Source of the DNA: Fibrobacter sp.
GTDB taxonomy: Bacteria > Fibrobacterota > Fibrobacteria > Fibrobacterales > Fibrobacteraceae
Length of the DNA stretch: 33,008 nt
Reading direction: 5' to 3'
NCBI GenBank assembly: GCA_024398935.1
Contig: JAKSIH010000034.1
Location: forward strand, 1-33,008
Shown: positions 15,491-22,969 of the stretch, piece by piece
Position numbering within the stretch: the stretch's first letter is position 1
How the letters are laid out: each line of letters opens with the position of its first letter
The notes under the pieces: generated by a model
What the model saw: only the letters and a program-made list of their open reading frames with translations
Told to the model about the DNA's origin: nothing
The model's database searches: none
Made by a program: the position numbers and the translations under genes

Positions 15491-15508
15491 CCCCCCCCCC
15501 AAAAAAAA
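15491..15508. repeat. C10-A8 homopolymer tract
   Basis: Ten C followed by eight A. It is slippage-prone and lies about 35 bp beyond the GGGCTA array and directly before a terminator hairpin. Confidence 0.8.
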
Positions 15509-15510
15509 GA

Positions 15511-15530
15511 ATCCCGATTTTCATCGGGAT
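15511..15530 (-). terminator. Terminator (second hairpin after pgk)
   Basis: ATCCCGAT, loop TTTC, ATCGGGAT, an 8-bp perfect stem. On the minus strand it is followed by TTCTTTTTTTT. It probably backs up the pgk terminator at 15571. Confidence 0.7.
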
Positions 15531-15570
15531 CCTTCAAATTTCAATTTTGTTTCAGAGGCAAGAAACAAAA

Positions 15571-15600
15571 ATAGCAGGCATTCCAAAGAATACCTGCTAT
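15571..15600 (-). terminator. Terminator of pgk
   Basis: ATAGCAGG-C-ATTC, loop CAAA, GAAT-A-CCTGCTAT, with one mismatch. On the minus strand a T-rich run (TTTTTGTTTCTT) follows. Confidence 0.7.
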
Positions 15601-15789
15601 CTTAAAATTTTTCCCTAAGTCAGGAATTCGTTTAGTTGCGAGCAGAGCAAAATCCTTGAGGCGAATGCAGCGCAAGCATTTATGCTTGCATTGCTGAGCC
15701 GATTGGATTTCTGAAAGGCCGCAGGACCGAAGCCGTACCTTCGTACGGCGAGAGTCCGAGAACGCAGCTATGCGCAGCTTATCATCAAA
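15601..15789 (-). other. Structured 3' untranslated region of pgk
   Basis: About 190 bp between the pgk stop and its terminator. It holds several hairpins: GCAAGCA/TGCTTGC (15672-15689), a perfect 7-bp GCCGTAC/GTACGGC with loop CTTC (15732-15749), and a smaller GCAGC/GCAGC-rich fold near 15764. It could be a 3'-derived RNA, an RNA-stabilising end or a dispersed intergenic repeat. No ORF is supported. Confidence 0.35.
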
Positions 15790-17046
15790 TTACTTATCGC
15801 TCAAGAAAGCGACGCCCGGCAGCTCCTTACCTTCAAGGAGTTCCAGAGAAGCGCCACCACCGGTAGAGGTGTGGGTGACCTTCTTGTCTGCGCCGTACTT
15901 CTTAGCTGCAGTAGCGGTATCGCCACCACCGATCACGGTGATTGCGCCAGCAGCGGTAGCTTCGACGATAGCGTCAGCCATAGCCTTGGTTGCCTTTTCG
16001 AAAGCTTCGAATTCGAACACGCCTGCAGGACCGTTCCAAACGATGGTCTTGGAGGACTTGATAGCGTCAACGAAGAGCTTGGTGGATTCTGCACCAACGT
16101 CGAGGCCCATCCAGCCAGCGGGAATGCCTTCAGCGTCGGAAACGCACTTGGTAGCAGCGTCAGCAGCGAACTTGTCAGCAGCAACGTAGTCAACCGGGAG
16201 GATGATTTCCTTGCCAGCAGCCTTAGCCTTGGCAACCAGTTCCGGAACCAGCTTTGCGCCTTCTTCGTCGAACAGAGAAGAACCGATTTCGATGTTGTTC
16301 ATGACCTTCTTGAAGGTGAATGCCATGCCACCGCCGATGATGATCTTGTCAGCCTTGTCCAGGAGGTTGTTGATGAGCTGGATCTTGTCAGCAACCTTAG
16401 CACCGCCGAGGATTGCGAGGAACGGACGCGGGGGGTTGTTGAGAACCTGGTCGAATGCCTTCAGTTCCTTGTTCATGAGGAAACCGGCAGCGCGCTGCGG
16501 CAGTTCAACACCAGCCATGGAGGAGTGAGCACGGTGTGCGGTACCGAAAGCGTCGTTAACATAAACGTCGGCGAGCTTGGTGAGAGAAGCGCGGAATGCC
16601 TTGACAGCTTCCTTGTCGGCCTTGATCTTTTCTTCGGTGCCGTCAGCGTTCTTGACCTTGCGCTTGCCTTCTTCTTCGATGTGGAAGCGGAGGTTTTCGA
16701 GGAGGATGATGTCACCCGGCTTTGCAGCAGCGCAAGCAGCTTCAACTTCTGCACCAACGCAGTCAGAGAGGAACTTAACCGGCTTGCCGATGAGTTCTTC
16801 GAGCTTCTTAGCAACCGGAGCGAGAGTGAACTTGGGGTTCACTTCACCGTTCGGGCGGCCGAGGTGAGAAGCGAGAACAACGGAAGCACCCTTATCAAGA
16901 GCATACTTGATGGTGGGGAGAGCAGCTTCGATACGCTTGGTGTTGGTGATTTCACCAGTGACCTTGTCCTGCGGAACGTTGAAGTCAACACGGATGAACA
17001 CGCGCTTGCCAGCGAGTTCGAGATCTTCAATAGAAAGCTTTGCCAT
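15790..17046 (-). CDS. pgk: Phosphoglycerate kinase
   Basis: 418 aa from the ATG at 17046 ([25 protein letters not shown]). Three extra in-frame codons upstream (MLI) are unlikely to be used, because AAGGTG lies at the right distance from 17046. The enzyme makes ATP from 1,3-bisphosphoglycerate in glycolysis. Signatures are the substrate motif [37 protein letters not shown] and the nucleotide loop TVIGGGDTA, followed by [11 protein letters not shown]. Length is normal. Codon use is strongly biased, as in highly expressed genes. A TATATT box lies about 45 bp upstream. It is a single gene, with double terminators and a structured 3' region. Confidence 0.98.
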   Translation of the reverse strand: MAKLSIEDLELAGKRVFIRVDFNVPQDKVTGEITNTKRIEAALPTIKYALDKGASVVLASHLGRPNGEVNPKFTLAPVAKKLEELIGKPVKFLSDCVGAEVEAACAAAKPGDIILLENLRFHIEEEGKRKVKNADGTEEKIKADKEAVKAFRASLTKLADVYVNDAFGTAHRAHSSMAGVELPQRAAGFLMNKELKAFDQVLNNPPRPFLAILGGAKVADKIQLINNLLDKADKIIIGGGMAFTFKKVMNNIEIGSSLFDEEGAKLVPELVAKAKAAGKEIILPVDYVAADKFAADAATKCVSDAEGIPAGWMGLDVGAESTKLFVDAIKSSKTIVWNGPAGVFEFEAFEKATKAMADAIVEATAAGAITVIGGGDTATAAKKYGADKKVTHTSTGGGASLELLEGKELPGVAFLSDK

Positions 17047-17405
17047 GATTAGCACCTTCTGGTTAGAGTTAAAATTTACGGGTTACAATATAGGAATTGC
17101 GAATCATTATGACAATTCAAATCTCCCATTTTATGAAGAGCCGGTCAGGAGCGCATATAAACAAAAGGCCATCTTGAGGGGTCCGCCTGATGTGGCATAT
17201 CACACTTTTCTGCACAGCAGGAACATTCCCGACCGCCACCCGCAGACCAGTGCACCCGTAATCCGTTGACAGACAACGATTTAGTGCAGTCAAACGGCGG
17301 CATTGTCTATTTTACAGCACTTTTTTCCCTCTTGTATTTTTTCGTAAGAGATTTGTTCAACTTTTTTTTATATATTTCCAAGAAATTAGTTCTATGGAGA
17401 TCTAA
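17047..17405. promoter_or_regulatory. Divergent intergenic region between pgk and the acidic protein gene
   Basis: About 360 bp. It carries the pgk promoter (minus-strand TATATT near 17086-17091) and, on the plus strand, TATATT at 17371-17376 preceded by a T8 tract, giving a leader of roughly 20 nt with GGAGA before the ATG at 17406. No repeats, RNA gene or credible ORF are seen in the middle. Confidence 0.45.
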
Positions 17406-18413
17406 ATGAAACGTTCTCTTTTCTGGGCTCTCTGCCTGTCCGTTGTGTCAGCTTTCGCTGGCTCCTATGACATTGAAGAATTCGAAGCCAAGGATTCGGG
17501 TTCTCCTGACTCTTATATTACCGCCGAATTCGGCGGTGAACTGAAAACTGTTCCTGCAGACGAAGTCGAATCCCTCCAGGATGGCCGACTGGTGGTCCGC
17601 CAGAAGTTCGAAGACCCCTTCGACGCTTCCGCAACCACTTACCAGCTCTATCAGGGCGGTGCAGGCGACCTGTCCTCCATGACAGCGCTTACTGCAGACG
17701 GCGTCGACTACTCCAAGCTGGTCAAGGCCAAGCTCTATCCTCGCCGCGGCATGAAGCCGGAACAGGATGTTGAAAAGGTTTATTTCGATGGCAAGGCCGT
17801 TTACGCTCCGGGCCTTACCACCGCTATCGCATTCGTCGACGGCTCCCCCGTCACCCTGAAGGGTGAAGGCGCCGAAGAAGCTCCCGTCGAAACCGCAGCC
17901 AAGGCTAGCAACAGCGACGACGAATACTGCGACGACGACGATGAAGATTGCGAAGACGACGAAGACCTGAGCCAGTACAAGACTACGGCTCCGGTCCGTG
18001 GCGACGACTCCCGCGACATGGCCGCAAGCAGCGCCGCCGATGACGCTTCCGGCGTGGACCGTTTCGGTATCGCCGACGAAGTCCGCTTCTGGTCCGCCGT
18101 GGGTCTTTCCGCCCTGGCAGCAGCCTCCATCGTTCTCGGCATCACCCAGCACTCCGAAGCCAACAAGGCCAAGGACGCCTACGATGACCTGAGCGAACTG
18201 AACGATGCTCTTCTCGCCGCATGTAAGGGCGACAGAGGTTGCGAGATTGCAATGAGCGAGAAGGCCGGAACCACCGCATGGACTCAGGCCGATCTCCAGC
18301 AGCGCATGAAGACCAACAAGAAGACCCAGGATTCCTACGCCACCGCCCGTAACATCTGGTTCGGCCTGGCAGGTGCATCCATCGCAGGCGCTGTCGTACT
18401 CTTCGTATGGTAG
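17406..18413 (+). CDS. Exported acidic membrane protein, unknown function
   Basis: 335 aa. MKRSLFWALCLSVVSAFA is a signal peptide. Residues about 20-165 form a beta-rich domain of unknown type. An Asp/Glu tract with two Cys (DDEYCDDDDEDCEDDEDL) follows at about 171-190 and could bind calcium or other metals. Two hydrophobic helices, FWSAVGLSALAAASIVLGI (about 229-247) and IWFGLAGASIAGAVVLFVW at the very C-terminus, flank a polar loop with a CKGDRGC pair. The last codons overlap folB by 7 bp (ATGGTAG), so the two are translationally coupled. I recognise no family. It is likely an envelope protein. Confidence 0.8.
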   Translation: MKRSLFWALCLSVVSAFAGSYDIEEFEAKDSGSPDSYITAEFGGELKTVPADEVESLQDGRLVVRQKFEDPFDASATTYQLYQGGAGDLSSMTALTADGVDYSKLVKAKLYPRRGMKPEQDVEKVYFDGKAVYAPGLTTAIAFVDGSPVTLKGEGAEEAPVETAAKASNSDDEYCDDDDEDCEDDEDLSQYKTTAPVRGDDSRDMAASSAADDASGVDRFGIADEVRFWSAVGLSALAAASIVLGITQHSEANKAKDAYDDLSELNDALLAACKGDRGCEIAMSEKAGTTAWTQADLQQRMKTNKKTQDSYATARNIWFGLAGASIAGAVVLFVW

Positions 18414-18772
18414 TAGAACCGGGTAAAATCTCCCTTAGGGACCTAACCTTCGACTGCATCATCGGGACGCTTCCTTTTGAACGGGTCAACGAGCAGCCGA
18501 TTATCCTGAACGTCTCCCTCTGGTTAGACTTTACCCTTGCCGCCAGAAACGAAGATCTGGCACATTCCATAGACTATGCTCAACTGGCGGAAGACCTGAA
18601 GGGGTTTATCCGCCTTTCTTGTTTCCAGCTGGAAGAAACCCTTGTGATGGAAACCGCCAGACACATTCTGGAACATTACCCCAAGGCCCAGATGGTTGAA
18701 GTTTCCGTCCGAAAGCCCCAGGCAATTCCCGACTGCGCAGGAGCGGAATCTTCCATCAGAATCCGCCGATAA
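18407..18772 (+). CDS. folB: Dihydroneopterin aldolase
   Basis: 121 aa. FolB cleaves 7,8-dihydroneopterin in folate synthesis. The family pattern is visible: ISLRDLTFDCIIGTLPFERVNEQPIILNVSLWLDF, SIDYAQLAEDLKGFI, QLEETLVMETARHIL (Glu of the active site) and VSVRKPQAIPDCAGAESSIRI, with the catalytic Lys in VRKP. Length is typical. The start overlaps the previous gene and has no separate promoter, so it depends on that transcript. The coupling of a folate gene to an exported acidic protein is unexplained. No other fol gene lies near. Confidence 0.93.
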   Translation: MVVEPGKISLRDLTFDCIIGTLPFERVNEQPIILNVSLWLDFTLAARNEDLAHSIDYAQLAEDLKGFIRLSCFQLEETLVMETARHILEHYPKAQMVEVSVRKPQAIPDCAGAESSIRIRR

Positions 18773-18813
18773 CGGTCCAGCCGAAACACAGCGATTCCGC
18801 TGAAAAATTTAAA

Positions 18814-18845
18814 GGGCGCCATTCTTTCGAATGACGCCCCTTGCT
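18814..18845. terminator. Bidirectional terminator between folB and comM
   Basis: GGGCG-C-CATTC, loop TTTC, GAATG-A-CGCCC, then a short T-run (GCTTTTTA) on the plus strand. The minus strand has AAATTT-rich flanks. It serves folB and the end of comM. Confidence 0.65.
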
Positions 18846-18881
18846 TTTTAGGGGATGCATGAACGAAAGATTTCTACAAAA

Positions 18882-20432
18882 TCAAGACCTGAAGGAACGA
18901 TAACGCAGGGCCTCGGCCAGGTCCGAAACATCCACTGCGGGAGCATTTTTCAGGTCCGCAATGGTGCGGGAAACCTTCAACAGGCGGTAGTACCCTCTGG
19001 CGCTCAACCCCATCTTGTCCGCCGCAGAAAGGGCAAAGCGTTCCGTCGCAGGAGTCAGCCGGCAGGATTCCCGGGCAAGTTCGGATGACATTTCCGCATT
19101 GGACTTGAAGTTCGTTCCCGCAAAACGCCTACGCTGGATTTCCCGGGCGGCAATGACCCGCTGGCGAATTTCCCGCGAGGATTCCGCACCACCCGTAGAA
19201 GCGAACTGGGAGACCTCTACCGGGGGGACACTGACTTGAATGTCTATGCGGTCAAGCAACGGCCCGGAAATTCTCTCCTGATAGCGCTTACGGGCTTCCG
19301 GAAGGCAAGTGCAGGTTCTCTTGGTATCCATGGAGTAACCGCAAGGGCACGGATTCATTGCGGCACCCATCATGAAGCGGGCAGGCCACACTACGGTCCC
19401 GCTAATGCGGCTTACCGAAATAGAACCGTCCTCCATAGGCTCGCGCAAGGCTTCCAGCACGCAGCGGTTAAATTCGGGCAGTTCATCCAGGAAGAGAACG
19501 CCGTTATGGGCGAGACTCGCCTCCCCCGGCTTAAGCCGGCTACCTCCACCCACCAGGGATACCATGGACGCAGAATGATGGGGCGAGCGGAAGGGACGAA
19601 CAGTCACCGGGTGAAACGCCACCATATCCGCCGCAGTTCTTGCACAGGAATGAATTCGGGTGGTTTCCAGAATTTCCTGATCCGTCATTTCGGGAAGAAT
19701 TCCCGGCAGGCATTTCGCACACAAGGTTTTGCCGGCGCCCGGGGAGCCAACCAGGAGAAAGTTGTGGGCGCCGGCTGCGGCCACCTCAAGAGCCCGCTTT
19801 ACACCCTCCATCCCCACTACGTTTTTAAAGTCCGGAACATCGCGGTTTTCACAAGAGTTTCCTCCTACTCCCCCATGGGTCCTGAACTTCAGTCCAGCCC
19901 CCCAAACAGCATGACGTTCCGCCCCTGACTCCAAAATCTCAACACATTCCCTTAAGGAATCAGCGCACACATAACGCAATCCCTCTACTAGGGAAACCTC
20001 CGGCTCGTTGGCCCTAGGAATCACCAGAATGTCACGATCACGATTTTCAATTGCCATCGCTATGGACAAAGCACCACGAACAGGTTTCAGCAAGCCATCC
20101 AGAGAAAGTTCCCCGACAAAAACCAGATTGTCCAGGTTCGGAACCTCTATTTCTCCGGTAGCCACCAGAAGGCCTACAGCCAGGGGCAAGTCCAAGGCAG
20201 ACCCCTCCTTACGCAAATCCGCGGGCGACAGGTTTACCGTGGTACGGAAACCCGTCACCACCTTGTCGATGGAACGGATGGCGGAAACCACCCTCTCCCT
20301 CGATTCCCTTACCGCATTGTCCGGTAATCCAACCAAAGTAAATCCTGGCAGTCCCTGACTGGCATCGACCTCGACGCAGACAGGAACAGCCTTTATTCCA
20401 AACAAGCAATAAGAACGGATTCTGCGAAACAA
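18882..20432 (-). CDS. comM: ComM/YifB family Mg-chelatase-like AAA ATPase
   Basis: 516 aa. ComM is a hexameric helicase that promotes branch migration during natural transformation. The N-terminal Lon-protease-like domain (about 1-170: VEVDASQGLPGFTLVGLPDNAVRESRERV, NLSPADLRKEGSALDLPLA) precedes the AAA module: Walker A GSPGAGKT (229-236), Walker B LFLDELPEF, then NPCPCGY...CTC, a zinc-type Cys cluster, and the C-terminal helical domain with LSARGYYRLLKVSRTIADL. The start is TTG with AGGT seven bases upstream; no better ATG is available. It lies 11 bp after spoVG, so the two are an operon. Confidence 0.94.
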   Translation of the reverse strand: MFRRIRSYCLFGIKAVPVCVEVDASQGLPGFTLVGLPDNAVRESRERVVSAIRSIDKVVTGFRTTVNLSPADLRKEGSALDLPLAVGLLVATGEIEVPNLDNLVFVGELSLDGLLKPVRGALSIAMAIENRDRDILVIPRANEPEVSLVEGLRYVCADSLRECVEILESGAERHAVWGAGLKFRTHGGVGGNSCENRDVPDFKNVVGMEGVKRALEVAAAGAHNFLLVGSPGAGKTLCAKCLPGILPEMTDQEILETTRIHSCARTAADMVAFHPVTVRPFRSPHHSASMVSLVGGGSRLKPGEASLAHNGVLFLDELPEFNRCVLEALREPMEDGSISVSRISGTVVWPARFMMGAAMNPCPCGYSMDTKRTCTCLPEARKRYQERISGPLLDRIDIQVSVPPVEVSQFASTGGAESSREIRQRVIAAREIQRRRFAGTNFKSNAEMSSELARESCRLTPATERFALSAADKMGLSARGYYRLLKVSRTIADLKNAPAVDVSDLAEALRYRSFRS

Positions 20433-20443
20433 GATCTTACCTA

Positions 20444-20761
20444 CTATGCAACGGCTGCCTGATACTTTTCAAGAACACAGTTTTCAATATGTTCACGAAG
20501 CTGGCGGGTAATAGGGTTGCAGATGGTACGGAAGTCTTCGCCCTTGTAGAACGGGTCGTTAGGGTATCCCACAAACAAGCCGTTCTCGCCATCCATCACG
20601 CGAAGGCCACGAATCAGCATCTGGTCGTTCAGCACAACCGTTGCAAGGCCCTTAATGTGACCCATGCTGGGGCCTTCCTTAAAGGGATAAACATTTACAC
20701 TGGTCACGGCAAGACAGTCAAAGGCGCTGGTTGCCTGGGATTCTTTCTTTTCTTCAGCCAT
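20444..20761 (-). CDS. spoVG: SpoVG-family RNA/DNA-binding regulator
   Basis: 105 aa. SpoVG is a small nucleic-acid-binding regulator found well beyond spore formers. The family core is clear: VTSVNVYPFKEG, KGLATVVLNDQMLIRGLRVMDGENGLFVGYPND and FRTICNPITRQLREHIENCVLEKYQ, containing the basic C-terminal helix used for binding. It has an N-terminal extension of about 18 polar residues (MAEEKKESQATSAFD). The Shine-Dalgarno AGGAGG is strong. It is co-transcribed with comM, which starts 11 bp later. Its target in this organism is unknown. Confidence 0.9.
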   Translation of the reverse strand: MAEEKKESQATSAFDCLAVTSVNVYPFKEGPSMGHIKGLATVVLNDQMLIRGLRVMDGENGLFVGYPNDPFYKGEDFRTICNPITRQLREHIENCVLEKYQAAVA

Positions 20762-21056
20762 AGGGGCCTCCTATTTTATTTGTAATTCTCATTGAGCACT
20801 TGCCCCAAATGCAAGCTTTATTCAATGACGCCCCCGTTAATGCAAAACCCGTGCCAAGTACAAACGATGGCAAATTCATGCAGAAAAGGGGATTTTTGTT
20901 CATTTATTCAAACTTTTGTTTACTGATTAAAGTGATCAACGACATTCTAATCAGTGTTTAATCAGTGATTAATCACCTCTACGGATTCTATCGCTCCGCT
21001 CCAGAATGGCGGTTTCTCCAGGATGACAAGCGAGTGAGATTGCTATAATTCACCCC
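20762..21056. promoter_or_regulatory. Intergenic region with spoVG promoter, direct repeats and a leaderless promoter
   Basis: Near 20930-20975 there are repeated TGATTA/TAATCA units: TAATCAGTG twice, ending in TGATTAATCA. They are possible operators for spoVG. At about 20985-21030 lies a diverged copy of the GATTCT...GCTC.AGAATG element that is tandemly repeated at 22.4-22.8 kb. At 21044-21049 a perfect TATAAT precedes the ATG at 21057 by seven bases with no Shine-Dalgarno sequence, so that gene is probably leaderless. Confidence 0.5.
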
Positions 21057-21605
21057 ATGATTCTGAATGCTAATATGGATTGGTTACCGAACCAGGGAAT
21101 CCAACTTCCCGTGGTTCTTGCAGACGTTAACGTTACCGCAGATTTCCTCGAAGTAACTTTCACGGTCGAAGAACCGGAACAATGTTTCCGCGCCGAAGTC
21201 CGCGAAGACAACGGCCGTAGCTGGGAGGATTCCTGCGTGGAAATTTTCCTGCAGAATCCGGCAAACCCTGGGGAATACTTTAATTTCGAGACAACAACCC
21301 GGGGCTACCTACTGGCGGCACACGGACCAGACCGCAACAGCCGTCAGGTCCTTCCTCAAGAAATTATTAACAAAGTAATTCGCACCAAGCAGGTGGCAAG
21401 CGTCGCCGGGAACCTCATTTGCTGGGGAATGACAGTGCAGATTCCCGCCAGCATTTTCGGCCTGGCATCCTTTGAAGGTTGCGTACTGCGAGGCAACCTC
21501 TATAAATGCGCAGACAAGGCAAAGACCCCTCATTATATGAGCGCCTTCCCCATCAACACAGAAAAGCCGGACTTTCACCGTCCGGAATTCTTTAGGGAAT
21601 TTTAG
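21057..21605 (+). CDS. CBM9-like carbohydrate-binding protein without signal peptide
   Basis: 182 aa. The fold of the family 9-like carbohydrate-binding group is suggested by LEVTFTVEEP, the conserved SWEDSCVEIFLQNP...GEYFNFETTTRGYLLAAHGPDR segment and the closing LRGNLYKCADKAKTPHYMSAFP...PDFHRPEFF. It spans the whole protein. Family relatives are usually part of secreted xylanases or stand-alone proteins. Here no signal peptide is visible, so it should be cytoplasmic unless the start is misjudged. It has its own promoter. A sugar or glycan ligand is likely but unidentified. Confidence 0.8.
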   Translation: MILNANMDWLPNQGIQLPVVLADVNVTADFLEVTFTVEEPEQCFRAEVREDNGRSWEDSCVEIFLQNPANPGEYFNFETTTRGYLLAAHGPDRNSRQVLPQEIINKVIRTKQVASVAGNLICWGMTVQIPASIFGLASFEGCVLRGNLYKCADKAKTPHYMSAFPINTEKPDFHRPEFFREF

Positions 21606-21631
21606 CGAAACGCTTTCGCAAAATCAAAAAT

Positions 21632-21656
21632 GCGGGCTAGAGACCCGCGTCTTTTT
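21632..21656 (+). terminator. Terminator of the CBM9-like gene
   Basis: GCGGG, loop CTAGAGA, CCCGC, then GTCTTTTTT. A second small hairpin (GCGAAA-CGC-TTTCGC) lies just upstream. Confidence 0.7.
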
Positions 21657-21664
21657 TGAATAAA

Positions 21665-22420
21665 CTATTTCATCTTGATTTTCATTTCGAAGACCAGGCG
21701 CCCCGTCTCGTCTTCGATTTTCATATAGGTGGCGCCCTTGTGGTCTGCGCGGAAAATTTTCAGCAACATTCCTTCGAGGGACTCGCCGACAAAATGCAGT
21801 TCCATTTCAGATGGAGTGCAGAGTTCCCAGTCCACAGAAGGGAAAACATTCATGGCCAATTCCACATACTTGATGTTGTTCATGTGGTGGGACATGTCCA
21901 AGTGCTGAGGCAAAACCCGCTGCTGGTAAATTTCCTTATATTCTTCGGCAGAAGGTTCGAACTTCGTGAATTTGTCGTCAAGAACCGGTTCCGGGAAACC
22001 TTCCGTCGGAAAATCCACAGCGGACAACTTCATAGGGCGATGACGGCTCAGATCCAGGCAGCAGGCTTCCTGAACAGCAAGGACAATGGGTTCGCCCTCA
22101 ACCGTAGTAACAGCCGTATTTTCGTAGGTGCGAATGAGACCGTTATTCGCCGGGAAGGATGTAGTCACCACCTTGTCGCCCCAGAACGGGCGCTGGAAAA
22201 ACTTGAACTTGGCCTTGGTAATAACCCAGTAGCCGCCCTTCTCCTTCACAAAGAAGTTATCCTGTTTAATCTTACCAAAGTTCTCGGTAAAATTATCCTG
22301 GACCATGAGCACAGTCTGAGCCACCCCCATCTTGCCGGATACATCGATGTATGCGGAAGTGATGGTACGGGGCTTCTGAAAAACCAAAGGATTCTTGGAG
22401 AGAGAGTAGATGTCAATCAT
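21665..22420 (-). CDS. Acyl-ACP thioesterase (FatA/FatB-type)
   Basis: 251 aa, made of two hotdog repeats. The N-terminal domain includes YIDVSGKMGVAQTVLMVQDNFTENFG...WVITKAKFKFFQRPFWGDKVV and ...TYENTAVTTVEGEPIVLAVQEACCLDL. The C-terminal domain includes LPQHLDMSHHMNNIKYVELAMNVFP, where the Asp/Asn/His cluster matches the active site of plant and bacterial acyl-ACP thioesterases. The enzyme frees fatty acids from ACP, setting membrane or storage lipid chain length. It is a single gene on the minus strand, and its leader is the long heptamer-repeat block. The Shine-Dalgarno sequence is not evident. Confidence 0.88.
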   Translation of the reverse strand: MIDIYSLSKNPLVFQKPRTITSAYIDVSGKMGVAQTVLMVQDNFTENFGKIKQDNFFVKEKGGYWVITKAKFKFFQRPFWGDKVVTTSFPANNGLIRTYENTAVTTVEGEPIVLAVQEACCLDLSRHRPMKLSAVDFPTEGFPEPVLDDKFTKFEPSAEEYKEIYQQRVLPQHLDMSHHMNNIKYVELAMNVFPSVDWELCTPSEMELHFVGESLEGMLLKIFRADHKGATYMKIEDETGRLVFEMKIKMK

Positions 22421-22815
22421 AGCAATTAACAGTTAACAATGAAAAATGAAGGATTAAGGATGAAGAATTAAGGGTGTTTTTTCTTGGGGTCATTCTGAGC
22501 GAAGCCGATGAGGCGAGAGCGAAGAATCTAGCAATTAACAATGAAGAATGAAAGATGAAGGATGAAGGGTGGTTTTTCTTGGGGTCATTCTGAGTGAAGC
22601 CGGTGAGGCGAGAGCGAAGAATCTAGCAATTAACAATTAACAATGAACAGTTAACAATGAAGAATGAAGAATGAAAAATGAAGGATGAAGGATGAAGGGT
22701 GTTTTTTTTCTTGGGGTCATTCTGAGCGAAGCCGGTGAGGCGAAAGCGAAGAATCTAGCAATTAACAATTAACAATGAACAGTCAACAATGAAGAATGAA
22801 AGATGAAGGATGAAG
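22421..22815. repeat. Heptamer-rich block with three copies of a 60-bp element
   Basis: The 60-bp element (CTTGGGGTCATTCTGAG ... GAAGAATCTAGCAATTAACAAT) occurs at 22483-22542, 22578-22637 and 22710-22769 with only a few substitutions. Between copies the DNA is tandem 7-mers of the form GAATGAA, GGATGAA, AAATGAA, and TTAACAA. In the sense of the thioesterase gene the 7-mers are TTCATYN and TTAATTG. The block lies directly upstream of that gene's ATG. There is no ORF. Heptamer repeats in cyanobacteria (STRR) are a structural analogy only. Confidence 0.85.
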
Positions 22816-22880
22816 TTTAGATTATAAACTAGAAATTAGATAAGTATTTGTCTTGAAATCGTTTGCGTTTGCATCTTGTT

Positions 22881-22964
22881 GCCCTAGCCCCTATCCCCTA
22901 AGGCTCGCTCTAACCTCTAGGAGCAAAGCTCCGACCTCATACCTCAAGCGAAGCGTACCTCACA
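22881..22964. repeat. Second low-complexity heptamer stretch
   Basis: CCCTAGC, CCCTATC and CCCTAAG follow each other with a 7-bp period. Related ACCTC-containing units (CTAACCTCTA, ACCTCATACCTCA) and a GGAGC/GCTCC hairpin come next. It abuts the 3' end of the DUF1653-GNAT gene. No gene is seen here. Confidence 0.5.
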
Positions 22965-22969
22965 AGTCC

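Noticed and set aside
15871..17052. A 393-codon open frame opposite pgk
   Set aside because: Antisense shadow of a highly biased housekeeping gene. There is no Shine-Dalgarno or promoter and the protein has no family resemblance.
22421..22815. CRISPR array
   Set aside because: Repeats are 60 bp and spaced 95 and 132 bp apart, and the intervals are low-complexity heptamers rather than unique spacers. No cas genes are present.
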